From positions 2,232,001 through 2,296,000 of the forward strand of contig CP054179.1 of assembly GCA_015709615.1 (NCBI GenBank): DNA of 64,000 nucleotides, read 5' to 3'. A program made the translations under genes and the position numbers. Every line of letters begins with the position of its first letter. Positions within the stretch are counted from its first letter, which is position 1. The stretch is from Gammaproteobacteria bacterium. GTDB taxonomy: Bacteria > Pseudomonadota > Gammaproteobacteria > Burkholderiales > Nitrosomonadaceae. The notes under the pieces were generated by a model. The model made no database searches. It saw only the letters and a program-made list of their open reading frames with translations, and was not told the origin of the DNA. Positions 25,331 to 35,230 of this stretch are shown here, piece after piece.

Positions 25331-26956
25331 ATGATCGCTAAAATCATACCCATCAAGTCAGTGCGCAAAAGCAATTATTCTGCGCTGATACAGTATCTGA
25401 CCAACCCTCAAGACAAGAGTGAACGTATCAGTCAGATCAAGGTATCAAACTGTTATTCAGACGATCAGACAGCTGCTCTGATAGAAATACAAAACACACA
25501 GGAAATGAATAAGCGCGCCAAATCAGATAAAACTTGTCATTTGGTGTTGAGCTTCCCGGAAGGAGAGCGTCTGTCACATGCTGATCTGAATAAAATTGAA
25601 GAGCGATTCTGTGATGCTTTGGGTTTTACCGGTCATCAACGGTTCAGCGTAGTCCACGATGATACCAATAACCTGCACATGCATATCGCCATCAACAAGA
25701 TACATCCTAAAAACTTAACAATCCACAATCCTTATTATGATTACAAAAAGGTAGCGAAGCTTTGTGAGCAAATCGAACAGGAATATGGCTTAACAAAAGT
25801 TAACCATGAAACTGTGAGCGACAAAGCGTCCAGAGTAGCGCAGGAAATTGAAGCCAGAACCGGTGTGGAGAGCTTGCTTAGCTGGATCAAGCGTAAGTGC
25901 TTGGATGAAATGAAGCAGTCGGGCAACTGGCAGGATTTACATAAGGTTCTAGCTAGACATGGCCTTGAAATCAAGGAACGTGGCAACGGGTTTGTATTGG
26001 TTGCCAACAATGGTGTAGCTGTTAAAGCAAGCTCTATTGATCGCTCTTTATCCAAAGGGAATTTAACTCAACGACTGGGTGCATTTGTACAGAATGATCA
26101 TTCTGTACAGCCTTCACGTTCAAACACCAAACAATATCAACCAAAACCATTGCAGAATCGAATCGATACTTCAGAGCTTTATGCTCGATACCAGCAAGAG
26201 CAGAATGATTCCGCCAAACAGCGAACTACTCAATGGGCCATGTTGCGACAAAGCAGAGATCAATTAATTGACCGCGCCAAACGAGAAGCGAAACTCAAGC
26301 GCAACATCATTAAAAGTATCAAAGCCGGGAGATTGGCCAAAAAAGCATTGTATGCAACTGCATATCGGCAATTCAAAACAACAGTCGAGGTTATTAAAAG
26401 CGATTATCAGAAAGCCTACCAGCACTCTAAAACCAGTCATTCCAGGATGGGGTGGCTGGATTGGCTCACATTTGAGGCAAAAAATGGCAATGCTGAAGCA
26501 TTGGCTGTCTTGCGATCCAGAAGAGTGGGTCAATTTAAAGGCAACCAGATAACGACTAAGCAGAGTAATGCTGGTTTCAGCACTGATGGCCACTTCAAGG
26601 ATAGTTTGGTGGAATCGATCACCAAAATCGGCACAGTCACTTATCAAGCAGGATCAACCACCATCCGCGATGACGGCAAGCGGTTAATCGTGCTGCCGGA
26701 TACATCGTCTGATGCCTTGAGGGATATTTTGCAAGTCGCCATGAAGAAGTACGGCAGTCACCTGGCGATCAATGGAACTAAATCGTTTTGTCTTGAGATC
26801 GCTGAAGTGGCCGCACAAAACCAAATGCACGTGACATTTGATGATAAGCGGCTTGAACAATACCGTCAGCAGTTGATGAAACAGTACAAAGTATCCAAAG
26901 CGCAATCGGCAGAAAGGATACGATCCACAACCTCAACTCCCAGAAGGAGTCTTTAA
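25331..26956 (+). CDS. traI: MobP-type relaxase TraI
   Basis: 541 residues. The N-terminal relaxase domain has Tyr22 in ALIQYLTN as nucleophile, and the metal-binding histidine triad HDDTNNLHMHIAINKIHP with His109, His116 and His118, the same register as RP4 TraI. It nicks oriT, stays covalently bound to the 5' end and pilots the strand. The C-terminal half (about 300-480) is basic and may contain helical and DNA-binding regions. It is shorter than RP4 TraI (732). Its stop overlaps the traG start (TAATG). Confidence 0.94.
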   Translation: MIAKIIPIKSVRKSNYSALIQYLTNPQDKSERISQIKVSNCYSDDQTAALIEIQNTQEMNKRAKSDKTCHLVLSFPEGERLSHADLNKIEERFCDALGFTGHQRFSVVHDDTNNLHMHIAINKIHPKNLTIHNPYYDYKKVAKLCEQIEQEYGLTKVNHETVSDKASRVAQEIEARTGVESLLSWIKRKCLDEMKQSGNWQDLHKVLARHGLEIKERGNGFVLVANNGVAVKASSIDRSLSKGNLTQRLGAFVQNDHSVQPSRSNTKQYQPKPLQNRIDTSELYARYQQEQNDSAKQRTTQWAMLRQSRDQLIDRAKREAKLKRNIIKSIKAGRLAKKALYATAYRQFKTTVEVIKSDYQKAYQHSKTSHSRMGWLDWLTFEAKNGNAEALAVLRSRRVGQFKGNQITTKQSNAGFSTDGHFKDSLVESITKIGTVTYQAGSTTIRDDGKRLIVLPDTSSDALRDILQVAMKKYGSHLAINGTKSFCLEIAEVAAQNQMHVTFDDKRLEQYRQQLMKQYKVSKAQSAERIRSTTSTPRRSL

Positions 26957-28800
26957 TGAATAAGAACAGTTTCTTATCTCAAAACAATAGGAATTCTAAG
27001 AAAGACACACTCATCATTAGGCTATTGTCTGTTGTGTGTCTTGTTGGCGGATTCCAAGTCGCCACCCAGTATTTTGCGCAACAATTCAATTATCAGCCGC
27101 AGTTAGGTGCGCACCTTTTTCATATTTATGAACCCTGGGCTATTCTGGTGTGGGCGAGCAAATGGTATGACCAGTATTCGGGCATCTTTGATCTGGCGGC
27201 AGGTTTCGGTATTTTATTTTCAAGCATCGGTTTAATACTCGTTCTGGTTATTAAAATGGTGCTGGCTAATTCATCTCGAACCAATCAGGGGTTACATGGC
27301 TCGGCCAGATGGGCAAATAAGCAGGACATTGTAGCCGCAGGACTACTGGCAACCAGCAAGAATAGCAAAAATAACAAGAGCGACTCCGTTTATGTCGGCG
27401 GCTGGCGGGATAATTTCGGCAAAACCCACTATCTGAAACACAGTGGCCCGGAACACGTGTTGTGCTACGCTCCAACTCGCTCAGGTAAGGGTGTGAGTCT
27501 GGTTATACCGACCCTGCTTTCCTGGACTCAGAGCGCGGTCATTACTGATCTCAAAGGTGAGTTATGGGCACTCACTTCCGGTTGGAGAAAGCAGCATGCT
27601 AAAAACAAGGTGCTGCGTTTTGATCCGGCATCAACCAGTAGCGCGCATTGGAATCCGTTAGATGAAATCCAGATTGGCAGCGGCATGGAAGTGGCCGATG
27701 TTCAAAACCTGACCACCTTAATAGTTGATCCAGATGGTAAGGGATTGCAAACCCACTGGCAGAAGACCAGCCAGGCATTGCTGGTAGGTGTCATTTTGCA
27801 TGTTTTGTACAAGTCTGAGCGAGAAGGGTCTCCGGCCACTTTATCGACTGTCGATGCAATGCTCTCTGATCCTGATCGCGATATCAGGGAACTGTGGATG
27901 GAAATGGCTATGCAGGATTATCTGGATGGCAAAAGTCACCCAGTGATTGCAGCCAGTGCGCGCGACATGCTGGATCGCCCGGAGGAAGAAGCAGGTTCGG
28001 TATTATCGACAGCCAAATCGTATTTGTCTTTGTACCGCGATCCGATTGTGGCCAACAACATCAGCACATCGGATTTTACAATCCGCGACCTCATGCACCA
28101 CGAGCATCCTGTCAGTTTATATATTGTTTCGCACCCCAATGACAAATCGCGGCAGCGTCCTTTAATCCGCATTCTGATCAATATGATCATCAGAAAGCTG
28201 GCCGATAGAATCACATTTAAAGATGGTCAACCAGCCGCGCATTACAAACACAAACTGCTATTGATGCTCGATGAATTCCCAAGCCTAGGCAAGCTTGAAA
28301 TCTTTCAGGAATCCCTCGCGTTTATCGCAGGCTATGGCATGAAAGCCTATCTGATCTGCCAGGATTTGAATCAGCTCAAAAGTCGCGAGACCGGCTACGG
28401 GCATGATGAAGCGATTACTTCCAATTGCCATATCCAGACCGCGTTTGCACCTAACCGGCTTGAAACGGCGGAACACTTATCCAAACTGACCGGGCAAACC
28501 ACGGTCATCAAAGAACAGATTACCACCAGTGGACGCCGCTCATCGATGATGCATGGACATGTCACCCGCACCCTACAGGAGACGCAGCGCGCGTTATTAA
28601 CACCGGATGAATGTATGCGACTGCCAGGCCCCATGAAAGATGCTGAGGGCAAAATCACCAAGCCTGGCGACATGATCATCTATGTGGCCGGTTTTCCGGC
28701 CATCTATGGTACGCAGCCTTTGTATTTTCAGGATGAAACCTTTGCAGCACGGGCGCAAGTGAATCCCCCAAACGGCAGCGATAAATTAACTAGCCTTTAA
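26956..28800 (+). CDS. traG: VirD4/TraG type IV coupling protein
   Basis: 614 residues. Two N-terminal membrane helices (about 21-43 and 78-103) anchor it; the cytoplasmic ATPase has Walker A APTRSGKG (172-179) and Walker B KLLLMLDEFPSLG (about 435-447). The coupling protein links the relaxosome to a type IV secretion channel. Coupled to traI by TAATG. Because mating-pair genes are absent, it would have to dock to a helper's channel. Confidence 0.95.
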   Translation: MNKNSFLSQNNRNSKKDTLIIRLLSVVCLVGGFQVATQYFAQQFNYQPQLGAHLFHIYEPWAILVWASKWYDQYSGIFDLAAGFGILFSSIGLILVLVIKMVLANSSRTNQGLHGSARWANKQDIVAAGLLATSKNSKNNKSDSVYVGGWRDNFGKTHYLKHSGPEHVLCYAPTRSGKGVSLVIPTLLSWTQSAVITDLKGELWALTSGWRKQHAKNKVLRFDPASTSSAHWNPLDEIQIGSGMEVADVQNLTTLIVDPDGKGLQTHWQKTSQALLVGVILHVLYKSEREGSPATLSTVDAMLSDPDRDIRELWMEMAMQDYLDGKSHPVIAASARDMLDRPEEEAGSVLSTAKSYLSLYRDPIVANNISTSDFTIRDLMHHEHPVSLYIVSHPNDKSRQRPLIRILINMIIRKLADRITFKDGQPAAHYKHKLLLMLDEFPSLGKLEIFQESLAFIAGYGMKAYLICQDLNQLKSRETGYGHDEAITSNCHIQTAFAPNRLETAEHLSKLTGQTTVIKEQITTSGRRSSMMHGHVTRTLQETQRALLTPDECMRLPGPMKDAEGKITKPGDMIIYVAGFPAIYGTQPLYFQDETFAARAQVNPPNGSDKLTSL

Positions 28801-28830
28801 TTGCCGCCAAATTCTGCTAAAGGAAATAGC

Positions 28831-29370
28831 ATGAAGAGAACAATCAAAATACTTGCCATAGCTGTTCTAATAATCAGTGCAATCGTGTTTGTGCTGAGCA
28901 TTGGTTTTCGCGTCAGTGGGATTCATCTCAATACCACGCCGAGTTTGCCGGTGGGTTTTTATCAAGTTGTGGATCAGCCTATTGTAAACGGCACTTATGT
29001 TGCTTTCTGCCCACCGAAAAATGAGGTTTTTGATATGGCTATCAATAGGCACTACCTCAATCCAGGGGATTGTCCGGGCGGTTATGGTTTGTTGCTGAAA
29101 CGTGTGTTTGCTCTATCCGGAGATACGGTTTTCATCGACCAGGCTGGGATTTTTGTGAATGGCGAACATTTACCCAAGAGCGCCCAGTTAAAGATTGATG
29201 CTGATGGCCAACCATTGCCGCAATACCGGCTTCAAGCTGTGCTGGATGATTATGAATATCTGCTGCTATCCGATTTGAATCCACGATCCTTTGATGCGCG
29301 CTATTTCGGACTGATTGCGCGTGATCAGATTAGACAGGTTGTTCGTCCAGTTTTTACCTGGAGTCATTAA
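28831..29370 (+). CDS. traF: TraF-like signal-peptidase-family protease
   Basis: 179 residues from ATG 28831, preceded by AAAGGA. An N-terminal membrane helix (4-24) is followed by the S26 fold: nucleophile Ser38 in TTPSLPVGFYQV and general base Lys90 in GLLLKRVFALSGD, nearly the same positions as RP4 TraF (Ser37, Lys89). RP4 TraF cyclises the TrbC pilin. Keeping traF without a visible pilin gene is odd for a mobilizable element and may hint at lost or distant Tra2 genes. Confidence 0.9.
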   Translation: MKRTIKILAIAVLIISAIVFVLSIGFRVSGIHLNTTPSLPVGFYQVVDQPIVNGTYVAFCPPKNEVFDMAINRHYLNPGDCPGGYGLLLKRVFALSGDTVFIDQAGIFVNGEHLPKSAQLKIDADGQPLPQYRLQAVLDDYEYLLLSDLNPRSFDARYFGLIARDQIRQVVRPVFTWSH

Positions 29371-29394
29371 TTAAAATTTAATGGAGACAATGTT

Positions 29395-29613
29395 ATGAAT
29401 AGACCGCCGATTGATGCTGAAACCGATAATCCTGACATAACTGAAATCATTCAGGAGAAGCTACTCGATGCAGAAATGCCGGGCTTCCAGGCTGAATTTG
29501 ATCCCTTCCAGGCTGAGCGGCTGGGCGCATTTAAGGAAGACGCCTTGAGTGAAAAAGATGCGCTGGATAGCACAATTGATCATACAGCGGAGGTTGAAGA
29601 TGAAAGAGACTAA
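29395..29613 (+). CDS. small acidic protein between traF and the ArdC-Toprim gene
   Basis: 72 residues, strongly acidic (many Glu/Asp), no cysteines, with a ribosome site GGAG upstream. It contains a short repeat FQAEFDPFQAERLG. It overlaps the next gene by 14 bases, suggesting translational coupling. Family not recognised; in related Tra1 islands a small TraD-like product sits here, but I see no decisive motif. Confidence 0.6.
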   Translation: MNRPPIDAETDNPDITEIIQEKLLDAEMPGFQAEFDPFQAERLGAFKEDALSEKDALDSTIDHTAEVEDERD

Positions 29614-32452
29614 GAAGGCTTTTCATGAACAAGTCGCCGAGAATCTGATTGAGCAACTTAAAAAAGGGGGCGCGCCCTGGCAAAAGCCGTGGGAACCCGG
29701 TGATTTGCTGGCTGTATTACCTGTCAATCCAACAACGGGCAAGCGCTACCGGGGCATTAATAGCCTGAACTTGATGAGCCGTGATTATGCCGATCCGCGC
29801 TGGCTAACATACAAGCAAGCGATAAGCCTGGGCGCACAGGTACGCAAGGGTGAAAAAAGTACGCTCGTTCAATACTGGAAATTTACCGATGAACGCATCA
29901 AAACCGATGACAACAATAATCCTGTACTCAATACTGAGGGCCAGCCCATTAAAGAACAGGTCAGGCTTGAACGCCCCAGAGTGTTCTATGCCGCCGTATT
30001 TAATGCTGAACAAGTGGATAATCTGCCAGAACTCAGTATTAAAGCTCCTGACTGGGATCCGCTGGAGCGAGCTGAACACATATTGCAGGCATCCAATGCC
30101 ATGATCCGTCATGGCGAAGCCGACAATGCATTTTATCGACTATCAACAGACAGTATCCACTTACCCCATAAGCACCAGTTTCCGACCCCCGATCGCTACT
30201 ACGCAACCGCACTGCATGAACTGGGTCACTGGACTGGCCATGAATTGCGGCTCAATCGTGACTTATCGCATCCATTCGGTAGCGAAGGTTACGGCCGCGA
30301 AGAATTACGCGCCGAGATTGCCAGCATGCTGCTTAGCGGTGAATTGGGTATCGGTCATGATCCGGGGCAGCATGTGGCTTATGTGAGTTCATGGATCAAA
30401 GCACTGCAGGAAGATCCGACAGAGATATTCCGTGCCGCCGCTGATGCTGAAAAAATCCAGGATTTTGTACTGGTATTCTCACAACAACAGGAAATTGGGC
30501 AGAAAATTGCACAGGGAATTGACGCGCAGGAGGCAAATAAAATGGATCAAATCAAGCAAAGCACCGCCGCTTATTTACAAAACATCTCCCCTGATTTAGC
30601 TACCATTGCATCCCGCAATATCAAACTGTTGAATGAGTTGACACAAGGTATGCCTATTAGGGATCAGAATGCCATCACCTTAATTGCCGATGCACTCAGG
30701 TTTGTTAGAAACGGCGGCATTGATAATCTGGAGTTTGAAGAGGTGGCTCAAGACAAACTGGGCTTTAGCATTCCGGCTAACTGGAATGGACAAATCCAGG
30801 TACAGGGTAATGCAATTCAAACCGATGAAAATGGTGTTAAGTCTGTGGTATCCGCTCATTCGCTGAATCGTGAACCGCAATTTTGGGGTGTGACTATGCA
30901 GCGTGATGATCAGACTTTCCAATGGGTGAAAGACTGTGAGTCTAAACAGGAAGCGCAAGATTTAACCAATCTACTCGCACTTATTGATGTCGCTGCAGAA
31001 CAAAATGAACATGAAAAAACCATAAAGCTTGCCCAAATCCATGAAAACCGCATTCGAAATGATCCAATTAGCACTGAAGTATCGATATCAGGAGCCAAGA
31101 CCGAGCAAAACGATGACAATGCTCGTCAATATTTGATTGTTCCTTATATGGCAAAAGACTTGGCAAAAGCTGCCGGAGCTTGCTGGGATAACAAGGCCCG
31201 TGCCTGGTATGTAGGGCCAGAAGCAGATATTCAAACATTGCAGCGTTGGCTGCCGAGAAATGTTTCCAGTCAGCAGGAACCAGCTATCGATCCTCACGTG
31301 GAATTTGCTGAATTGCTGCGCGCTCAAGGTTGCCGGGTTGATGGCAATCATCCGGTGATGGATGGCAGCAAACACAGAATTAAAGTCGAAGGTGATAAAT
31401 CGGGTGAGAAATCAGGTTTTTATGTGGCGCATTTGGATGGTCATCCTGCCGGATATTTCAAGAACAATCGAACCGGTATCGAGACGCGCTGGAAGGCCAA
31501 GGGGTATTCGTTAACGAATGAGCAAAAAGTAGAATTGATCGCCCAGGTCGCTATCAAGCAGCAAAACAGAAAAGCCGAACAACAGGCACAGCAAATTAAA
31601 GTTGCTGATGCCCTTCAGAAATTGTTGGCTATAGCGCCCGCTGCCGATTCCGAACATCCTTATCTGAAAGAGAAGCATGCCCGGCCAGGAGATCTGAGAA
31701 TCGTGCCGCAGAATGCGGATGATTTACCCCATGATTCAATCATCAAAATTGGTCAGAACTGGCAGGAAGTCAGGCTACTGCGCGAAGAATACCCTGATAA
31801 CATTGTACTAACAGCAGGTGATTTATTGCTGTCCGCACAAGATATTCATGGACAAATCTGGAGCGTGCAAACGATACAACCCAATGGTGCAAAGCTTTTT
31901 GCAGCGGGTAGCAGAAAGGAGAGTAACTTTCATATCGTGGGAAATAATGGTCAGGGGTTGGATGCAGCCATCAATACAGCACCTGCCATTGTGATCGCTG
32001 AAGGGTATGCCACCGCAGACACGCTATCCCAGGCACTGGATTGTCCTGTCATCGCCGCATTTGATTCGGGCAATTTATCCAAAGTCGCACAGGATTTGCA
32101 TGAAAAGTATCCGCATAAGCTCATCATTATTACAGGCGACGATGATCATCACCTGGAGTCCACCATTGGCAAAAATCCCGGCAAGGAAAAAGCGCTGGAA
32201 GCAGCGGCATTGGTATATGGGTCTGCGGTATTTCCGGTTTTTGCACCTAATGAGCAGATGTCAAAGAAATTAAATGATTTTAATGATCTGGCCAATAAAA
32301 GCGTGCTGGGCATTGAGGCTGTCAAACGACAAGTTGGATCGGTTGTTGAAAAAGTATCGCAGCAGGCTAAACAGGACAGTTTATTGAGGTTACAAATACC
32401 TATTGAAGCTAAGCGGCAGGAAATCAAGCAAAAACGGGTATTGGTCAGGTAA
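29600..32452 (+). CDS. ArdC-type antirestriction/zincin protein fused to Toprim primase-like domain
   Basis: 950 residues from ATG 29600 (GGAGG upstream). Domains in order: ArdC N-terminal ssDNA-binding domain (about 5-145), zincin-like peptidase with HELGH (206-210) and the following Glu region GREELRAEI, a middle DUF5710-like domain (YLIVPYMAKDLAKAAGACWDNKARAWYVG), and a C-terminal Toprim domain (IVIAEGYATADTLSQAL...AFDSGNL...IITGDDDHH) as in TraC-type plasmid primases. ArdC protects incoming single-stranded DNA from restriction; a Toprim part could prime the complementary strand. Both fit the first minutes after transfer. Confidence 0.88.
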   Translation: MKETKKAFHEQVAENLIEQLKKGGAPWQKPWEPGDLLAVLPVNPTTGKRYRGINSLNLMSRDYADPRWLTYKQAISLGAQVRKGEKSTLVQYWKFTDERIKTDDNNNPVLNTEGQPIKEQVRLERPRVFYAAVFNAEQVDNLPELSIKAPDWDPLERAEHILQASNAMIRHGEADNAFYRLSTDSIHLPHKHQFPTPDRYYATALHELGHWTGHELRLNRDLSHPFGSEGYGREELRAEIASMLLSGELGIGHDPGQHVAYVSSWIKALQEDPTEIFRAAADAEKIQDFVLVFSQQQEIGQKIAQGIDAQEANKMDQIKQSTAAYLQNISPDLATIASRNIKLLNELTQGMPIRDQNAITLIADALRFVRNGGIDNLEFEEVAQDKLGFSIPANWNGQIQVQGNAIQTDENGVKSVVSAHSLNREPQFWGVTMQRDDQTFQWVKDCESKQEAQDLTNLLALIDVAAEQNEHEKTIKLAQIHENRIRNDPISTEVSISGAKTEQNDDNARQYLIVPYMAKDLAKAAGACWDNKARAWYVGPEADIQTLQRWLPRNVSSQQEPAIDPHVEFAELLRAQGCRVDGNHPVMDGSKHRIKVEGDKSGEKSGFYVAHLDGHPAGYFKNNRTGIETRWKAKGYSLTNEQKVELIAQVAIKQQNRKAEQQAQQIKVADALQKLLAIAPAADSEHPYLKEKHARPGDLRIVPQNADDLPHDSIIKIGQNWQEVRLLREEYPDNIVLTAGDLLLSAQDIHGQIWSVQTIQPNGAKLFAAGSRKESNFHIVGNNGQGLDAAINTAPAIVIAEGYATADTLSQALDCPVIAAFDSGNLSKVAQDLHEKYPHKLIIITGDDDHHLESTIGKNPGKEKALEAAALVYGSAVFPVFAPNEQMSKKLNDFNDLANKSVLGIEAVKRQVGSVVEKVSQQAKQDSLLRLQIPIEAKRQEIKQKRVLVR

Positions 32453-32473
32453 TCTTATAAAGGAGACCGCAAG

Positions 32474-33589
32474 ATGCGCGATAATATGCTGAAGATTCCA
32501 GGAGCCCCATCCAATTCTGATGAAGGTGATCTTTATGAAAAAATTGAAACTCGTCCCGGTATTACAGACAAGCAAAAGGAAGCAGGAAGAGGTGCCTATA
32601 CAGAACTGCTCGAGGCTCATGCTCGATGGGCAGGTGGCACCTTATTGGGTTGTGATTTCCCGAAAGACTTCCGAGAAAAAGGAGGAATCACCTTCCTGAA
32701 TCAGCCCATCAAGTCAGGCCATGAACTGGCAATAATGGCGCAAATATTACGAGATCCTCGCTATGAGACGCTGAGAATCTTCTATACCCGTATGAATCGC
32801 ATCGTTCATCATACGGCTGTGAGTTCCAGATTGCCGGGCGCAGTTTATCTGGAGAAGATTGGACATGCCAATCATGATCTGGGTGTTTTGGTAGAAAAAA
32901 CTAGACGACATGTTAAAGCAGATGGTTACTGGTTATTACACAACCACCCATCGGGTAATGCTGCGCCGTCGAGTCAGGACATCAGGCTCACAGAAATAAT
33001 CGCAACGACTGTTCCGAGTTTCAAAGGTCATGTAGTTATCAATACCAGTCAATATAGCGTCATTGATAAAAATGGCCATATCGATTTTGTGGATTGGATG
33101 GGTGATCAGGCAGGCGGTTATCAGAATAATCACTATAAAAGTCATGAACTGCTTTTGGAGAAAATAGCTTCACCGGAGGATCTTGCAAAGATAGGCCATG
33201 CTTTAAAAAAGCGGGATCAGTTTTTTAATCTGATCGGTATCAGCGCAACAGGCTTTGTATTGTCATTAAGTGAGTTACCCTTATCGGTACTGAATCGTCC
33301 TCAAAATCTGCTTCTGGCGCGGCTGCAAAATTTTGCACGCAATTCCGGCGTCAATACCGTTTTTGCCATCACGACTGCCAATGATTACAGGCACCCGGTA
33401 TTATCTAAAGCCTGCGAAGTTGGCATACTAAAAGATGTGCTAACAGTAGAGGGTTCCGATTATCGTTCATTGCGAGAAGAAGGGTTGTTTGCGTCAATGT
33501 CCGGTGAAATAAGCGCCATTTTTAGAAAGCCCAGAACCTTTGTGAAGGAAGATGGCGGATTGGGTAAACGCAGAAGTCATACACGCTGA
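32474..33589 (+). CDS. RadC-like JAB/MPN-domain protein
   Basis: 371 residues. The JAMM metal motif is intact: HNHPSGNAAPSSQD with His156, His158 and Asp169, preceded by the RadC-type context GYWLL. The N-terminal 90 residues and the C-terminal 150 residues (after about 215) are not recognised. RadC-like JAB proteins are frequent on plasmids and islands with antirestriction genes; their biochemical function is unsettled. It is 21 bp downstream of the ArdC-Toprim gene and probably cotranscribed. Confidence 0.8.
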   Translation: MRDNMLKIPGAPSNSDEGDLYEKIETRPGITDKQKEAGRGAYTELLEAHARWAGGTLLGCDFPKDFREKGGITFLNQPIKSGHELAIMAQILRDPRYETLRIFYTRMNRIVHHTAVSSRLPGAVYLEKIGHANHDLGVLVEKTRRHVKADGYWLLHNHPSGNAAPSSQDIRLTEIIATTVPSFKGHVVINTSQYSVIDKNGHIDFVDWMGDQAGGYQNNHYKSHELLLEKIASPEDLAKIGHALKKRDQFFNLIGISATGFVLSLSELPLSVLNRPQNLLLARLQNFARNSGVNTVFAITTANDYRHPVLSKACEVGILKDVLTVEGSDYRSLREEGLFASMSGEISAIFRKPRTFVKEDGGLGKRRSHTR

Positions 33590-33613
33590 CAGTTATTCGG
33601 TATTTAATCTACA

Positions 33614-33660
33614 TATAGTATACTATAGTGATCTTTATATCATTACATGAGTGCTATAGT
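33614..33660 (+). promoter_or_regulatory. candidate HipB operator(s)
   Basis: A perfect 14-bp palindrome TATAGTATACTATA occupies 33614-33627, and a related half-site CTATAGTATTC recurs at about 33654. They flank the start of the hipB-like gene, the position expected for autorepression by a HipB-type antitoxin. Confidence 0.55.
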
Positions 33661-33667
33661 ATTCATT

Positions 33668-33970
33668 ATGTCTGTCAGATCATTTCGTGTTGAGCAAGTC
33701 CTGAAGAAACTTGGTGGTGATATTCGTGACGCAAGAAAGCGCCGGGGAATTACTGTGCAATTGATGGCGGAGCGCATGGGCGTTACACGGGTAACAGTTG
33801 CAAAAATTGAACGCGGCGAACCCAATACCAGTATGGGCAATTACGTGATGGCGTTATATATCCTCGGTAAAGCCGATGAACTCGAAATGCTCATGGATCG
33901 AACCCATGATTCCCTGGGTCTGGATCTGATGGATGAAAAACTACCCAAACGAGTCAGAGTTTCTAAATGA
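33668..33970 (+). CDS. hipB: HipB-like XRE-family antitoxin/repressor
   Basis: 100 residues from the ATG at 33668; an earlier ATG at 33647 adds MSAIVFI but would overlap the operator-like repeat. The helix-turn-helix (GDIRDARKRRGITVQLMAERMGVTRVTVAKIERGEPNTSMGNYVMAL) is a standard XRE domain. It overlaps the hipA-like kinase by ATGA (33967-33970), the arrangement of hipBA modules. Likely DNA-binding antitoxin and autorepressor. Confidence 0.85.
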   Translation: MSVRSFRVEQVLKKLGGDIRDARKRRGITVQLMAERMGVTRVTVAKIERGEPNTSMGNYVMALYILGKADELEMLMDRTHDSLGLDLMDEKLPKRVRVSK

Positions 33971-35217
33971 GTGACACGCACCTGCTTATCTCATTAGATT
34001 GGCAAGGACAATTGCATCGCATTGGCCACCTGGAAATTCATAAAAGCCGTGGCAGGGAAAATTACCGCTTTATCTATGAACGCTCCTGGATCAAACACCC
34101 CAATCGCTTTGCCATTGATCCAGAACTCCCTTTGCTGGTTGATATGCCGTATTTGAACAACCACTTATGGGGTGCCTTCCAGGATATTTCGCCGGATCGT
34201 TGGGGCAGGTTGGTTCAGACACGCGCAACCGGTATCTTTTTAAGTGACAGTGACTATATGTTGGGCGTCAGTGATTACATGCGCATGGGTGGACTTCGTT
34301 TAAGCCACAATCATGCGCCTGACGTGTTTCTTGCAGAACATACGAATATCCCAAAGCTGATTCATATGCGTCAACTTGAAACCGCAGCCAGGCATTTTGA
34401 GAGCGGTATCGAAACGGCCGCTGATCTTGCCATCCTTGCGCAGCCTGGCTCATCGCTTGGCGGAGCGCGGCCTAAAGCGGCGATTGAAGATGCCGGTGAA
34501 CTCTGGATAGCCAAGTTTGCTTCACAGAACGATACCGAACGAATCAGTTTATGGGAAGCCGTTATGCTGGATCTTGCACAACAAGCCGGAATTGAGGTAA
34601 CAGCATTCAAGGTTTTAAATGCAAAGAGTGATTCGCCGGTTTTGCTAGTCAAGCGATTCGATCGTGAGAAAACACTGCGTACCCCTTTTATGTCGGCCAT
34701 GACACTATTAGGACGCAATGAAGATACCAAGGAAGGTGCGAGTTATCTGGAAATAGCGGATGCAATTAATCGTGAATCTGCACAGCCTGCACAAGACCGC
34801 CTGGAATTATGGCGGCGCATGACATTTAACGCCATGACCGGAAATATTGATGATCATCTACGCAATCATGGTTTTCTGCGTGCTTCCCAGGGATGGCGGC
34901 TGGCACCTGCCTATGATTTAAACCCAACCCCTCAGCCTTTTACCCAACGAGTGCACCAACTGGCGTTTAACCAAAGCGTTAAACCATCATTAGATACCTG
35001 CCTGGAGCTGGCAGAATACTTTGCATTAAATCAATCAGTAGCCGACTTGGCATTACAAAAGATTGGAAAAAGTCTGGGTGATTGGCAGCTGACCGCAAAG
35101 CGTCATCAATTGCGCAGCGACGAAATCAAACGTATGTCGCCATCCTTTGAGCATGAAGCTAGTCAACGGCTAATTTCAATGGCCACAAAAACAATTTCAC
35201 GTTCACGCAGCAACTAA
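33967..35217 (+). CDS. hipA: HipA-family serine/threonine kinase toxin
   Basis: 416 residues. Kinase features of HipA are present: the P-loop GSSLGGARPK (161-170), catalytic segment GNIDDHLRNHGF (292-303) and metal-binding AYDLNP (315-320). HipA of E. coli phosphorylates glutamyl-tRNA synthetase and causes growth arrest. The flexible Ser in GSSLGG is available for autophosphorylation. Coupled to hipB. It most likely stabilises the element or serves in phage defence. Confidence 0.92.
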   Translation: MSDTHLLISLDWQGQLHRIGHLEIHKSRGRENYRFIYERSWIKHPNRFAIDPELPLLVDMPYLNNHLWGAFQDISPDRWGRLVQTRATGIFLSDSDYMLGVSDYMRMGGLRLSHNHAPDVFLAEHTNIPKLIHMRQLETAARHFESGIETAADLAILAQPGSSLGGARPKAAIEDAGELWIAKFASQNDTERISLWEAVMLDLAQQAGIEVTAFKVLNAKSDSPVLLVKRFDREKTLRTPFMSAMTLLGRNEDTKEGASYLEIADAINRESAQPAQDRLELWRRMTFNAMTGNIDDHLRNHGFLRASQGWRLAPAYDLNPTPQPFTQRVHQLAFNQSVKPSLDTCLELAEYFALNQSVADLALQKIGKSLGDWQLTAKRHQLRSDEIKRMSPSFEHEASQRLISMATKTISRSRSN

Positions 35218-35230
35218 TGGCCTGGTTATT

